A stretch of DNA of 64,000 bases from Reinekea thalattae (GCF_008041945.1 NZ_VKAD01000001.1:372001-436000), one strand, 5' to 3'; counted from the first letter of the stretch, positions 29,108 through 38,745 are shown. The notes: a model not told the origin generated them from the letters alone. Program-made: numbers and translations.

Positions 29108-30376
29108 ATGTTAAAAGTAGCATTTGTGATGGATGATAGTGCTCTTGGAAAGTATTCTTCAGTGTCACCAGAAAACGGAAATGAGGGTATAGGTGGAACG
29201 CAATATTGTTTTATCGCATTAGCCTATGAGCTCACGAAGTCTAGTATGACGATCGAGCCTACTTTAATTCATTGTAATTCAGAGGCATCACTTCCTAATA
29301 ATCTATCAGCTATTTGTGTGTCTGAACCTGAAATGAAGTGTAATTGTAACAGCGTTGATTTCTCTGCATTCGATTTGATTGTTGCAAGAGGGGATAATGC
29401 GATATTACAAAGTTGGATTTTAAACAAAGGCGTTCCGGTTGTGCTATGGGTACACAATCATCTTAAAAGGCATGTATTAGATGCGTTTGGTAAAAATGAT
29501 CTAGTACAAAAAGTTATTTTTTGTGGTAGGGAGCAAATGGCGTTAGCTTTAGATACTAAAGCTGCCCATAAAGCTACCTATATCTACAATATGCACTATC
29601 CTCTTCGACAAGAGTATGAGATTAACTATGCGAGCCAGATAGTGGTATATATCGGGAATATTATCCCTAGCAAAGGCGTTCATAAGTTGATCAGGCTGTG
29701 GCCGATGATTAAAAAGGAAGCGCCTGATGCTCGTTTAAAAATCATTGGGTCTGGTCAGTTATATAATCAAAACGCAAAATTAGGCCGTAATGGTATAGCG
29801 GAAGCTGGATACGAAAAGCGGATTATGAAGTATCTGGATTTTGAGCCGGAAAAGTACGATGTTGAATTTTTAGGGTTGATTCGAAAGGATAAATATTTGC
29901 ACCTTGCATCTAGCTCAGTTGCAGTACCAAACCCTACAGGGTTAACCGAATGCTGCCCTGGTAGCGTCATCGAGTGTGCATCCGTAGGTCTTCCAGTCGT
30001 GTCGGTCAATAAGTTTGGAATGGTAGATACAGTCAAGGATGGATCTACAGGCATCCTTACTGTGTCAGATAAGCAAATGATTCAAAGCATAGTCGCTCTT
30101 TTGCATGATCCAGGCTTGTCTGAAAAAATGGGGCGCACTGGGAAGGAGTTTGTTAAAGAGACGTTTGCTCCTAGTGTGGTTGTTTCTGCGTGGCAGTCAT
30201 TAATTTCCGAAATAATTGCTGGCCATGCTCACCAAAGTGAGAATAAAGTAAATCTTCGAGGGCGCTATGCATATAGCTGGTTGATTAAGGCTAATCACTA
30301 TGGAAATAAAAAATTAATAGGTTTGTTAAGAGATTTTATTTCAAGAATAGAAACTGCAATTTTAAAGCTTAGATAG
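29108..30376 (+). CDS. Family 4 glycosyltransferase
   Basis: A 422-residue GT-B enzyme. The second domain starts IVVYIGNIIPSKGVHKLI, with GSGQLYNQNAKLG after it. The donor site is NPTGLTECCPGSVIECASVG, where E...E flank a cysteine-rich segment. The frame is open to TTG 29039, but the fold begins at LKVAFVMDD, so the ATG at 29108 is preferred. The ribosome-binding site there is weak. The C-terminal 40 residues are basic. Sugar specificity is unknown. Confidence 0.83.
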   Translation: MLKVAFVMDDSALGKYSSVSPENGNEGIGGTQYCFIALAYELTKSSMTIEPTLIHCNSEASLPNNLSAICVSEPEMKCNCNSVDFSAFDLIVARGDNAILQSWILNKGVPVVLWVHNHLKRHVLDAFGKNDLVQKVIFCGREQMALALDTKAAHKATYIYNMHYPLRQEYEINYASQIVVYIGNIIPSKGVHKLIRLWPMIKKEAPDARLKIIGSGQLYNQNAKLGRNGIAEAGYEKRIMKYLDFEPEKYDVEFLGLIRKDKYLHLASSSVAVPNPTGLTECCPGSVIECASVGLPVVSVNKFGMVDTVKDGSTGILTVSDKQMIQSIVALLHDPGLSEKMGRTGKEFVKETFAPSVVVSAWQSLISEIIAGHAHQSENKVNLRGRYAYSWLIKANHYGNKKLIGLLRDFISRIETAILKLR

Positions 30377-30404
30377 TTAATGTTTCACTACATTTGGTGT
30401 TTCT

Positions 30405-31700
30405 TTGTTAGATTTTAAAAATATATTGAGCCTGTTCCAAAGCCGTACGGCCTCAGCTTATATCAATAATACTATCTGGCTTTTATTGGAAAAATTAGTT
30501 AGGTTGTTTGTTGCATTTATTGCTGAAGTTATAGTAGCAAGGTATTTAGGTGTATTTGACTATGGTTTGTGGTCTTATGTTATGGCCATAAATTTTGCAC
30601 TATTAGCACTATGCACTCTAGGCTTAGACGGAATTTTAGTTCGTGAATTCGTAAAACAGCCATCCCTAACAGATAAGTTGTTAGGTTCTGCTTTTATTAG
30701 TCGGTTAATAGTTAGTGCTATAGTCATGCTGATTTTATTGTTGAGTATGGTTTTCTTCCAAAAAGACATGTTGATGTTGATGATAGTAATCATGTCGTTC
30801 AGTTTACTTTTTCATTGTTTTAGCGTTATCGATCAACTATTTCAGAGCAGGGTTCAGAGTAAGTTTGTTGTTTTTTCATCGATAATATCCGTGTCGCTAG
30901 GGGCATGTTTAAAGCTTTTTTTAGTCTTCATTAGTGCTCCTGTTTTTTGTTTTGCTTTAGCTTATGTTTCTGAGATATTTATATTATCTTTGGGTTACTT
31001 GTATTTTAATCGTAGATTTGGGATGCCAATTAATAATTGGTCATTCAGTACTCCTATAGCAAAGAGCTTACTTAGAGATAGCTGGCCCTTAATACTTTCT
31101 GGTGTCGCTATCTCTATTAATATGCGAGTTGATCAATTTATGCTTAAAGGGTTTTTAGGACTTGAGGCAGTAGGGATGTATGCATCAGCGGTAAGGATAT
31201 TGGACTTGGCGGTAATGCTTCCACACCTAATTAGTCGATCTATATTTCCTTATTTTGTTAAGCTCAAAGAAGTCGATGAAAACACTTTTTACAGAAGGAT
31301 GTCTATAGCTTATAAAGTCTTTGCTGTAGCTATGGGAAGCTTCGCGATAATCTTGTATTTTTTAGCTGAATATATTGTAGATTTATTTTATGGCGCGCAA
31401 TATATTGATTCGGTGAACGTCTTAAGAGTAGGGTGTATTGCTATATTTTTGTCAAGTTTTGCAGCATTGAATAGTGTCTATTTAAGAGTTATGAATGAGC
31501 AACATAAAATAATGAACCGACAATGGGTTAATGTGATCTTGAATCTATTTTTGAACGTTGTTTTGATTAATCGATATGGATTCTTAGGTGCAATGTATTC
31601 AACGGTTATATCCCTCTTTATTAGTACGATTGTATATGATCTCTTTGATTCTGATCTTAAGGTTATGAATAGAGTGAAATTTAAAATTGTTGGAGGCTAA
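30405..31700 (+). CDS. wzx: Wzx-type O-unit flippase
   Basis: A 431-residue polytopic protein with about 12-14 membrane helices, a member of the polysaccharide-transport (MOP/PST) family that flips undecaprenol-linked repeat units to the periplasm. The N-terminus reads [20 protein letters not shown] and [17 protein letters not shown], typical of RfbX/Wzx proteins. [21 protein letters not shown] is the second-half equivalent. The start is TTG at 30405. The next gene begins 1 bp after the stop. Confidence 0.93.
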   Translation: MLDFKNILSLFQSRTASAYINNTIWLLLEKLVRLFVAFIAEVIVARYLGVFDYGLWSYVMAINFALLALCTLGLDGILVREFVKQPSLTDKLLGSAFISRLIVSAIVMLILLLSMVFFQKDMLMLMIVIMSFSLLFHCFSVIDQLFQSRVQSKFVVFSSIISVSLGACLKLFLVFISAPVFCFALAYVSEIFILSLGYLYFNRRFGMPINNWSFSTPIAKSLLRDSWPLILSGVAISINMRVDQFMLKGFLGLEAVGMYASAVRILDLAVMLPHLISRSIFPYFVKLKEVDENTFYRRMSIAYKVFAVAMGSFAIILYFLAEYIVDLFYGAQYIDSVNVLRVGCIAIFLSSFAALNSVYLRVMNEQHKIMNRQWVNVILNLFLNVVLINRYGFLGAMYSTVISLFISTIVYDLFDSDLKVMNRVKFKIVGG

Positions 31701-31701
31701 T

Positions 31702-32319
31702 GTGATTTTTGGTCGACTTACTCGAATTTTTACAAGGCTATACCAATTTTTCTTTTACAATGAGTATTATCGACGTTCTGTTTACTTAGCGCCACGCTCT
31801 CGATTAGGTTTAAATACTTATATAGGCGATGGAACCAATATTAATGGACCTTGCTATATTTTCAGTAATAAACAAGCTAGTGTGCGTATCGGAAGGCATT
31901 GTGCTATAGCTCATAATTTTAGAGTCAGGACTCGTAACCACTTGGTTTGCTATGCGAATATGCAAGACAAATTACAAAAAATCGTTGGCGGTCCTTCTCT
32001 GTCCAGAGATCAAGGAGGTGTTGTCATTGGTCATGGATGTTGGATAGGAGACAATGTAACTATCCTTCCTGGGGTCTGTATTGGTAATGGAGTGGTTATA
32101 GGAGCGGGCAGTGTAGTTACCGGGGATATTCCTAGCTACTGTATTGCAGTCGGTACACCAGCTAAGGCCATAAAGAGAAGGTTTTCATTAGAGTTGATTG
32201 ATCAATTGGAAGATATTAAGTGGTGGTATTGGCCTAAAGAAAAGTTAGAAGAGAATGTAGAGTTTTTTTCGATAGATCTAACTAGTTTCTCAGGTGATTT
32301 AAAGAGCATGGTTAAATGA
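31702..32319 (+). CDS. Left-handed beta-helix acetyltransferase
   Basis: A 205-residue member of the hexapeptide-repeat acyltransferases that O-acetylate sugars using acetyl-CoA. Repeats are visible from about residue 30 ([18 protein letters not shown]) and again at 110-150 ([31 protein letters not shown]), ending with [11 protein letters not shown], the usual coenzyme-A-side motif. The GTG at 31702 has GGAGG five bases upstream and lies 1 bp after the wzx stop. A longer frame to TTG 31687 would overlap wzx and is less likely. It probably decorates the repeat unit. Confidence 0.9.
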   Translation: MIFGRLTRIFTRLYQFFFYNEYYRRSVYLAPRSRLGLNTYIGDGTNINGPCYIFSNKQASVRIGRHCAIAHNFRVRTRNHLVCYANMQDKLQKIVGGPSLSRDQGGVVIGHGCWIGDNVTILPGVCIGNGVVIGAGSVVTGDIPSYCIAVGTPAKAIKRRFSLELIDQLEDIKWWYWPKEKLEENVEFFSIDLTSFSGDLKSMVK

Positions 32320-33290
32320 TTTATTTTCATGTTGGGTTTCCTAAATCAGGTAGTACGACGCTTCAAAAGAAGCTTTTTGATAAATGTGATCAAATAAATT
32401 TTTTAGGACAGTACCCAGTGAGTAATATTGGTTTAGATTCTGAATACATAAAAACCAGTACTCATGATGCTAGTGGTGAAGCAGTTCTTTCATATTTTCA
32501 TGAGAGTATTTCACACGATAGTGAAATTGCTTTTAAGAAAAAATTTCAGGAGGGCGTTTTTGATTTATCCTCAGTATATAAGAATAATAAAGTTAATGTT
32601 TTAAGTAATGAACGTATGGCTTCAAATTTATTTTCTTTCCCGGATCAAGGAGTAAAAGCTCGACGGGTAAAAGAGTGCTTTGACGATTCAAAGATCATAA
32701 TTGTTATACGTAATCAGTTTGATATTATTAAATCACAGTATCGTGATCATCCGTTTGATCCTAGAAGTTTTAATTGGAAGCGGCGTAGTACTGATATAGA
32801 TAAATGGGTTGAAATTGATCAAAAGAATCCTAATGGCTTTCTTGCCTCTATTAACTATTTTGATTTATTGAATTATTACGTAGATCTATTTGGATGTGAA
32901 AATATCTGCGTTTTATTATTTGAAGATATGATTCATGATTTGGTTGGTTTTTCTAGCAAAATTGGCCGATTTTTAGATATTGGTAGTGAGGAAGTTCATC
33001 GGCTTTTAGCTGGTCATCATGAAAATAGTGGTGTATCGGCAGGGCTGAATAAATATCGCCACTATAAAAACTTACTTATCAATATTTTACCGGATGATAT
33101 GAGAAATAATTATTTTCTTAAGAGTATAGATGTCAAGCTGATGAAGCGATTTCGTGGTGGTCAGAAGATGGCAGTCGATTTTTCTTCTGACACAATTGAT
33201 TTTATTAGTGGTTTCTATTCGGAGGGAAACTTAGGATTATTTAAAAAATTTGGGTTAGAAGTGGAGAAATATCGATACCCGGGTTTTTAA
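32316..33290 (+). CDS. PAPS-dependent sulfotransferase, probably acting on the polysaccharide
   Basis: A 324-residue cytoplasmic protein with the 5'-phosphosulfate-binding loop [17 protein letters not shown] at residues 4-20 and the 3'-phosphate motif [18 protein letters not shown] near residue 130, the two hallmarks of carbohydrate sulfotransferases. It starts with a 4-bp overlap on the acetyltransferase gene, so it belongs to the O-unit operon. cysC and the SLC13 permease upstream would supply PAPS and sulfate. The role (sulfating a sugar of the unit) follows from the family and context. The acceptor position is unknown. Confidence 0.9.
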   Translation: MIYFHVGFPKSGSTTLQKKLFDKCDQINFLGQYPVSNIGLDSEYIKTSTHDASGEAVLSYFHESISHDSEIAFKKKFQEGVFDLSSVYKNNKVNVLSNERMASNLFSFPDQGVKARRVKECFDDSKIIIVIRNQFDIIKSQYRDHPFDPRSFNWKRRSTDIDKWVEIDQKNPNGFLASINYFDLLNYYVDLFGCENICVLLFEDMIHDLVGFSSKIGRFLDIGSEEVHRLLAGHHENSGVSAGLNKYRHYKNLLINILPDDMRNNYFLKSIDVKLMKRFRGGQKMAVDFSSDTIDFISGFYSEGNLGLFKKFGLEVEKYRYPGF

Positions 33291-33360
33291 AATCTAACGT
33301 GCCAACTACCCTATTAGTGACGCAACTCTAAATTAGAGTTTTCCAGTTTTAGAGATGCTA

Positions 33361-33392
33361 AGAGGTAAGCCCTGCGGGGCCCTCTTCCTTTT
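33361..33392 (+). terminator. Probable terminator after the sulfotransferase gene
   Basis: AGAGG and GCCC (33361-33372, with a 3-nt TAA bulge) pair with GGGC and CCTCT (33377-33385), loop TGCG, followed by TCCTTTT. It would end the + strand O-unit operon before the convergent sugar-transferase gene. It lies within the inverted-repeat element, which may have brought it. Confidence 0.55.
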
Positions 33393-33492
33393 AGTTGGCC
33401 CCTCTAGTTTTTTGCGCCTGCTTAATTGATTCAAAGTAATATTTACTTAAAAACTCTCGATGAAATGAGCCGCTAAATGGTAATTTTTTCAT
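33391..33492 (-). CDS. Short open frame (33 codons) inside the inverted-repeat element
   Basis: The frame begins ATG AAA AAA TTA CCA and encodes MKKLPFSGSFHREFLSKYYF plus 13 more residues. A strong ribosome-binding site (CAGGAGACCATT) lies just upstream. No domain is recognised. The position inside an IS-like element suggests the 5' end of a transposase gene whose remainder was lost, but the residues do not match a transposase start I can name. It may not be functional. Confidence 0.35.
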   Translation of the reverse strand: MKKLPFSGSFHREFLSKYYFESIKQAQKTRGAN

Positions 33493-33584
33493 AATGGTCT
33501 CCTGAGGTCATGATTTTAGAAACCCCAATTTTGCCTATCTCAGTTTAAGGGTAGCTGACAGGAGTACTATAATAGTGTGTTTTA

Positions 33585-34940
33585 TTAGTAAGCGTTTTTA
33601 TGCCTTAAAATATATAAAATTGTCAATGTGATAATTTTAATGTCAAACCAAAATGACCAATTGTCAATATAGAAAAGGTCGTGTTCAACTCGTTTTTCCA
33701 TCTTATCTAATGTATCCGTTTCGCCCCGTAAACCATTTACTTGAGCCCATCCAGTGATTCCGGGTTTTACTTTATGCCGCTTCATGTAGCTTTGTACTAG
33801 GTTGGCGTAGTATTCGTTATGTTGAATAGCGTGAGGCCGCGGACCAACAATGCTCATTCTTCCTTGGATGACATTATAAAACTGCGGTAGCTCATCTAAG
33901 CTTGTTTTTCTTAAAAAACCACCAATAGGAGTTAGCCGGGAGTCGTTCTTCTTTGCTTGGGTAACTTCATTGTTTTCTTCTTGGTGTACTTTCATTGAGC
34001 GGAATTTATAGATTTTAATTGGCTTTCCATCAATTCCATGGCGATGTTGCTTAAATATAACTGGCCCTTTAGAGGTCAGTTTTACAGCAATGGCAATAAC
34101 TAACATGATAGGTAACAAGCCGATAAAGATTAAACTTCCTAAAAATAAGTCTTCTAGCCGTTTTATTAAGCCTGATGATCCATCTAAGGGGGAGGTGCTT
34201 AAATCGATGGTATGCAATCCGACAATATTACCTACTTTATGGTTTAGGAGTCGTAAGTCGCTTAGGTTGGGTACGTAGCGAATGTTTTTTGTACAGTTTT
34301 GTAGTTTGTAGTAAAGCTCACTTACTTTCTCACTGTTTTTAATGGAGGCGGTTATCCAAACTTCGTCTGAATCACCCACAAGGTAAAGTAACTCTTGTTC
34401 TGTTAATTTACAGGCATCTTTTAAATCTAGAGTCCCACTAATGCGGAACCCAGCCCAATTATAAAGTTTGAACTGGTTTTCTATTTGTGATGCTTTGTCT
34501 TTACCGCCAAAAATAAAGACGTTACTTTTATTTCCGCCTTTTGTTCGGCGGATAGCGAGTATGTAATATGCAAATAGTCGAATAGTAATAGCAGAAAGCC
34601 AGCTGCCTACTAACCAGGTGCCTAGCCATAAGCGTGAATAGTATTCACCCTGGTGGCTGAATAGGATAAAACATATTAATAAAAGGCTTGATGTTAGCCA
34701 GCATGTTGATAGTCGCGAGAAAAGAGAGAAGCCATAATGTCCACGCCATGATTGGTAGATTTTTTGGTGTGAACATATAAGCAACATTATAACGGCGCCT
34801 AGGGCAAGGATATTTTTATACTCTCCTTGAAGTTGCCAGGTATTGAATCTCGCCCAGTAGGTAATGTATCCAATAGATGTAACGATTATTAGATCTGCTG
34901 CTCTAAAAAATAAGCCAGAGCATTGGGTAGGAGTTTTCAT
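33585..34940 (-). CDS. Polyprenyl-phosphate sugar-1-phosphate transferase (WcaJ/WbaP type)
   Basis: This enzyme starts each repeat unit by moving a hexose-1-phosphate from a UDP-sugar to undecaprenyl phosphate. The 451-residue protein has four N-terminal membrane helices, a Rossmann-like middle domain (FIFGGKDKASQIE) and a C-terminal bacterial sugar-transferase domain. That domain carries KFRSMKV, DSRLTPIGGFLRKTSLDELP and GRMSIVGPRPH, including the conserved D-E pair. Glucose or galactose is the likely first sugar (inference). It is transcribed against the rest of the locus. Confidence 0.95.
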   Translation of the reverse strand: MKTPTQCSGLFFRAADLIIVTSIGYITYWARFNTWQLQGEYKNILALGAVIMLLICSHQKIYQSWRGHYGFSLFSRLSTCWLTSSLLLICFILFSHQGEYYSRLWLGTWLVGSWLSAITIRLFAYYILAIRRTKGGNKSNVFIFGGKDKASQIENQFKLYNWAGFRISGTLDLKDACKLTEQELLYLVGDSDEVWITASIKNSEKVSELYYKLQNCTKNIRYVPNLSDLRLLNHKVGNIVGLHTIDLSTSPLDGSSGLIKRLEDLFLGSLIFIGLLPIMLVIAIAVKLTSKGPVIFKQHRHGIDGKPIKIYKFRSMKVHQEENNEVTQAKKNDSRLTPIGGFLRKTSLDELPQFYNVIQGRMSIVGPRPHAIQHNEYYANLVQSYMKRHKVKPGITGWAQVNGLRGETDTLDKMEKRVEHDLFYIDNWSFWFDIKIITLTILYILRHKNAY

Positions 34941-35385
34941 AAAGCTGTTCGCTGGATAGGATGTATTGACTATAACATTAAGAACTATAACCTAATGACA
35001 AGCTAGCTTAAACTACTTTGAGTTGTTGAATATCAAAAGATTTATGTATCAAGGTCAGTTAGCTATTGTTGAGGAGCTATTTTGTTGTAAGGTCTGGTTG
35101 GGTCTTTTTTTTGGGGGCAGCTTTATATCTGTAATTGGCTGATTCTCTAACTGGAATCGACTTTCTTAGAGCTTCTATTCTATAGTGAGCAAGGCTTTTA
35201 GGGTTAATTGGTTTAGTTGATACGACTCTAAGTTAAACTACCTACTCCCATTATTAGGTCAATAGCATCTAGAAATTTGGTCTGTGACACTACTAGTGTA
35301 GATAGCTTTATCTATAGTTTATAGAGAATAAATAGTGCTATGTTATTTTAATAGCAATGAAAATTATAAGTTAGGTTGTTGGGAA
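34941..35385. other. Divergent promoter region between the sugar transferase and galE
   Basis: 445 bp with no supported gene. It is AT-rich and includes a T8 run followed by GGGGGC near 35106-35117 and two small inverted repeats just before galE (CACT ACT AGTG near 35288, TAGATA GCTT TATCTA near 35298). It should hold the promoters of both divergent genes. No ops/JUMPstart motif is seen. Confidence 0.5.
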
Positions 35386-36402
35386 ATGAAAAGAATTCTT
35401 GTAACGGGTGGAACGGGGTTTATTGGTAGTCATACGTGTGTAGAGCTATTGCAACAAGGTTATAAAGTGGTAGTGGTCGATAACCTATGTAATTCAAGCC
35501 CTGAAGTAGTGAATCGTATTCATGCTATTACGAACCAATCTATCGAGTTTCATAAAGTTGATCTGCTGGATTATGATTCCTTGAGCCAGGTATTCAAGCA
35601 GCATAAAATTGATGCCGTGATTCATTTTGCAGGCTTGAAAGCGGTTGGTGAGTCCACAAAAGTACCTCTTAATTATTACCATAATAATCTTACCGGCACA
35701 TTGACTCTTTTAAGGGTGATGCAGGAGTATTCGGTTTTTAATATGGTATTTAGCTCCTCAGCGACAGTATATGGTGATAAAAACCCAATCCCTTTTGTTG
35801 AAACCTTTCCTTTAAGTTCTACTAGTCCTTATGGGCGAACTAAAGTGATGATTGAGCAATTTTTACAAGATGCTCATGCCTCGGATTCGCGATGGAATGT
35901 ATCTTTACTTCGTTACTTTAATCCAGTTGGCGCTCACCCTAGTGGCTTTATAGGTGAAGACCCAAACGGAGTTCCAAATAACTTGATGCCATTTATTAGT
36001 CAGGTTGCTGTTGGAAGAAGAGAAAAACTTCAGATTTTTGGTGATGACTATCCGACTCCTGATGGAACCTGTATTCGTGATTATATTCATGTTGTTGACT
36101 TATCTTTGGGTCATATTAAGGCGCTAGAGAAACTAATCGCTAGTACTAAACCTACTGTTGAAGCTTATAACTTAGGCGCAGGCAATGGGTGTAGTGTATT
36201 GGATGTAGTCCGAGCGTTTGAAAAATCATCAGGTAAAAAAATAAACTATGATATTGCTCCGCGCAGAGATGGCGATATAGCCGCATTCTATGCAGATACA
36301 AAAAAATCATATCAGGAGCTTGACTGGCGTGTTGAACGCTCACTAGATGATATGTGCCGAGATACTTGGAATTGGCAATCTAAAAACCCAAATGGTTATT
36401 AA
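35386..36402 (+). CDS. galE: UDP-glucose 4-epimerase GalE
   Basis: GalE interconverts UDP-glucose and UDP-galactose. The 338-residue product, the usual GalE length, has TGGTGFIGSHTCVELLQQGY, the SSSATVYGD segment, catalytic YGRTK (YxxxK), and RYFNPVGAHPSG, which are diagnostic. The frame is open 17 codons upstream to a GTG, but MKRILVTGG at 35386 is where the fold starts. The upstream site GTTGGGAA is only fair. It supplies galactose donors for the unit or the LPS core. Confidence 0.95.
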   Translation: MKRILVTGGTGFIGSHTCVELLQQGYKVVVVDNLCNSSPEVVNRIHAITNQSIEFHKVDLLDYDSLSQVFKQHKIDAVIHFAGLKAVGESTKVPLNYYHNNLTGTLTLLRVMQEYSVFNMVFSSSATVYGDKNPIPFVETFPLSSTSPYGRTKVMIEQFLQDAHASDSRWNVSLLRYFNPVGAHPSGFIGEDPNGVPNNLMPFISQVAVGRREKLQIFGDDYPTPDGTCIRDYIHVVDLSLGHIKALEKLIASTKPTVEAYNLGAGNGCSVLDVVRAFEKSSGKKINYDIAPRRDGDIAAFYADTKKSYQELDWRVERSLDDMCRDTWNWQSKNPNGY

Positions 36403-36562
36403 TGATTGCTCCTTCAAAAAGGCTGGCTATTAATAGAGAGGCTACTTTATGCCTATTTTATAAATAGCGCCAGGGTTAGGGGGATAGCTTTTGTTATAGT
36501 TCGACTATAGGTTAGTTTAAAATGCCTATAGATGTACATGTTTGGAATATAAAGGGGTTTAT

Positions 36563-37852
36563 GTGTTTATTCGAGAGATTGGCGGTGCGCCTAAAGTTTA
36601 TAAGTGGGCTTGTAGTCTGCTTTTTGTTCACTTTTTAATGCTTTGGCAATTTAGGTATTCGCACGAACTTGCTTTGGTGGTTTTGTTATTTATAGGGCTT
36701 GGTTTTACAATGCTAAGTCTTTTACAGCGTAGGCTAGTGTTGAGCCGTACAGAGCGTTGGTTTTTTACTCTGATATGCATCCTCCCTCTTTATACTATGC
36801 TGCGGGAATTGTTTGGTGGCCGTTATTCTGCCGATCAATTCGATATATTGTCTCGTTTGATTTTTATTATCCCTGTGATGATATTTCTCATTCGCACTGG
36901 TATTAATGCAAAGCTATTGAGCTTTAGTATGTCACTTGCTGTTGTGATTGGTTCGGCAATGACTATTTGGGATGCTTTTCATAATACCGGTCGTCCAAGG
37001 CTCAATATGCACGCAATAACCTCGGCAGATTTTATTGTGTACCTCGGTTTTGCAAATCTTATCTTTGTTTATTTAGGGGTGAAAGCTCGCGGCTGGCATG
37101 GTCGTTGGCTTACGGCGGTATATGTTGTATTACTATTCGCATTTATACAAATAGTATTAAGTCAGACTCGAGGTTCTTGGTTGGCTGTGCCGGTTTTTTT
37201 TGTGGTTTCATGTTTTATGCTCTTTCGGTCTTTGCCTGTGCGCTATTTTTATTTATTGGCTGTAGTTATAGTCATTGTGTTTTCGGTGAGCTATATAGTG
37301 CCTGGGTCGCCTTTAAAAAGTAGAACTGATGCAGCGGTAAGTGAATTTCATGATCATATGACGAGTGGTGGCGGGAGAGGGTCAATAGGAGCGAGGCTTG
37401 TGATGTGGGAAGTTTCAGTTGCCGGCTTTAAAATACAGCCAGTATTTGGCCTTACTTCGGCTGGGTTAACTCAATTTGAGGAAGATAGCGGGCTGGCTAA
37501 CTATAATTATAAAAAATACGGTCACCAGCATAATGACTTTTTTGATATTTTAGCAAAGAGGGGGTTGGTTGGTATTGCTTGCTATTTAGCGTTATTTTTT
37601 GGGGTGTTTTACGCTTTTAACTGCTATAGCTCAACCGGTTATCGGGAAGCAGGTATTTTGTTAGGTGTTGGCTATTTGGTATTTGGTTTAACTGAAGCAA
37701 CAACTAATAACTACGCTGCATGGTCACTGTTCTCATCTCAGCTTGCCATTCTATTTGCTGGCGGGCACCGTGAGTGGCTGTTGCAAAACCAGCCTGAGTT
37801 ATTGAATAAATTTTCAACCTATTGGCCTGATAAGCCAGTCACGCAAGGGTAG
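36563..37852 (+). CDS. O-antigen ligase/polymerase-family membrane protein
   Basis: A polytopic inner-membrane protein of about 429 residues with 10-12 helices. The large periplasmic loop contains SQTRGSWLAVPVFF before it and YGHQHNDFFDILAKRGLVG, the conserved H-N-x-F/L...G-x-x-G motif of the WaaL/Wzy_C family. GTG at 36563 has AAAGGGG five bases upstream and is preferred. TTG at 36542 would add seven residues. With a GT2, a GT90 and lptG/lptF next to it, a role as WaaL-type ligase joining O-antigen to lipid A-core is the likely reading. Confidence 0.85.
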   Translation: MFIREIGGAPKVYKWACSLLFVHFLMLWQFRYSHELALVVLLFIGLGFTMLSLLQRRLVLSRTERWFFTLICILPLYTMLRELFGGRYSADQFDILSRLIFIIPVMIFLIRTGINAKLLSFSMSLAVVIGSAMTIWDAFHNTGRPRLNMHAITSADFIVYLGFANLIFVYLGVKARGWHGRWLTAVYVVLLFAFIQIVLSQTRGSWLAVPVFFVVSCFMLFRSLPVRYFYLLAVVIVIVFSVSYIVPGSPLKSRTDAAVSEFHDHMTSGGGRGSIGARLVMWEVSVAGFKIQPVFGLTSAGLTQFEEDSGLANYNYKKYGHQHNDFFDILAKRGLVGIACYLALFFGVFYAFNCYSSTGYREAGILLGVGYLVFGLTEATTNNYAAWSLFSSQLAILFAGGHREWLLQNQPELLNKFSTYWPDKPVTQG

Positions 37853-37857
37853 CTTAG

Positions 37858-38745
37858 GTGGCAGTTCAATTCTCCGTTATTCTTTCTGCTTATAACAATT
37901 TCGCAGCGCTTAATAGGGCGCTGCCTTTTTGGTTTAATCAAACGTGCTTAGACTTTGAGTTGATCATTGCTGATGATGGTAGTACTCAAGAGCAGATAGC
38001 TAGCTTCCATGCCGCTGTTGAGCGGTTGAATAATGCTAATGTATCAGTGAAGCATATCTGGCACGAAGATGAAGGCTTCGATAAATGCGGCATGCTCAAC
38101 CAGGCCATTCTGGTGGCTAGTGCACCGCGATTGCTTTTTTTAGATGCCGATATGCTGCCGCGTTTTGACCTTGTCGCTAACCATATTTGTTTGCTTAAGC
38201 CTGGATTTTTTATAACTGGCGGTAGTCATGTCAATGTTAATGAGGCGGGACAGCAGTTTTTGGCAGAACTAGAGCAGGGTGCTGTTAATAAGGCTAATCA
38301 ATTAAGTTCGTTATTTGCCAGTAAAGCGTTTGTTGAGCACGGTTTCATTGCTAAAAACAAAGCCAGTCGAGTCAGCACTTTCGGGATACAGGCGAGAGTG
38401 AAAGATTTTTTAACGTGGCGTAGCAATGCCTTTACCGGCGCGAATTCTTCTTGTTGGAAGAGTGATGCTCTAAGGGTGAATGGTTTTGATAAAGACTGGG
38501 GCTACGGTGGTTTAGATAGAGACTTTGGCATTCGTTTAACAAACGCCGGTACTTCTTCGCGACGACACCAATATTCATTAGTTGCCTTGCATCAAGAGCA
38601 TGGTAGGCCTTACAGAAAGGCAGATAAGGTTCGCCAAAATAAGGTGATGTTAAAGCAGCGTATGCGTGACAAAGCGATTAAAATTGAAAACGGAATTGAT
38701 AAACTTACAGAAAAAGAAATCCGAATTATTTGGGCAAATAAGTAG
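37858..38745 (+). CDS. Family 2 glycosyltransferase
   Basis: A 295-residue GT-A enzyme. Motifs: FSVILSAYNN, IIADDGSTQEQ (first aspartates), LLFLDADMLPRFD (DxD metal/nucleotide site) and a C-terminal galactosyltransferase-like part (NAFTGANSSCWKSDALRVNG, then GYGGLDRDFGIRL with the catalytic aspartate region). The start is GTG, 5 bp after the ligase-like gene's stop, so the two are probably co-expressed. The C-terminal type suggests a galactosyl or N-acetylgalactosaminyl transferase of core or O-unit assembly, without proof. Confidence 0.88.
   Translation: MAVQFSVILSAYNNFAALNRALPFWFNQTCLDFELIIADDGSTQEQIASFHAAVERLNNANVSVKHIWHEDEGFDKCGMLNQAILVASAPRLLFLDADMLPRFDLVANHICLLKPGFFITGGSHVNVNEAGQQFLAELEQGAVNKANQLSSLFASKAFVEHGFIAKNKASRVSTFGIQARVKDFLTWRSNAFTGANSSCWKSDALRVNGFDKDWGYGGLDRDFGIRLTNAGTSSRRHQYSLVALHQEHGRPYRKADKVRQNKVMLKQRMRDKAIKIENGIDKLTEKEIRIIWANK

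Larger units (their letters stand above)
33300..33560. mobile_element. 261-bp element with imperfect terminal inverted repeats (possible MITE or IS remnant)
   Basis: The left end TGCCAACTACCCT (33300-33312) matches the inverted right end TGTCAGCTACCCT (33548-33560, read on the - strand) at 11 of 13 positions, with scattered matches further in (TGAC/TGAG). Inside are a short - strand reading frame starting 68 bp from the right end, a spacing typical of insertion-sequence transposases, and a bulged hairpin. I see no clear target-site duplication. It sits between the sulfotransferase gene and the convergent sugar-transferase gene, so it breaks no gene. Confidence 0.5.
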
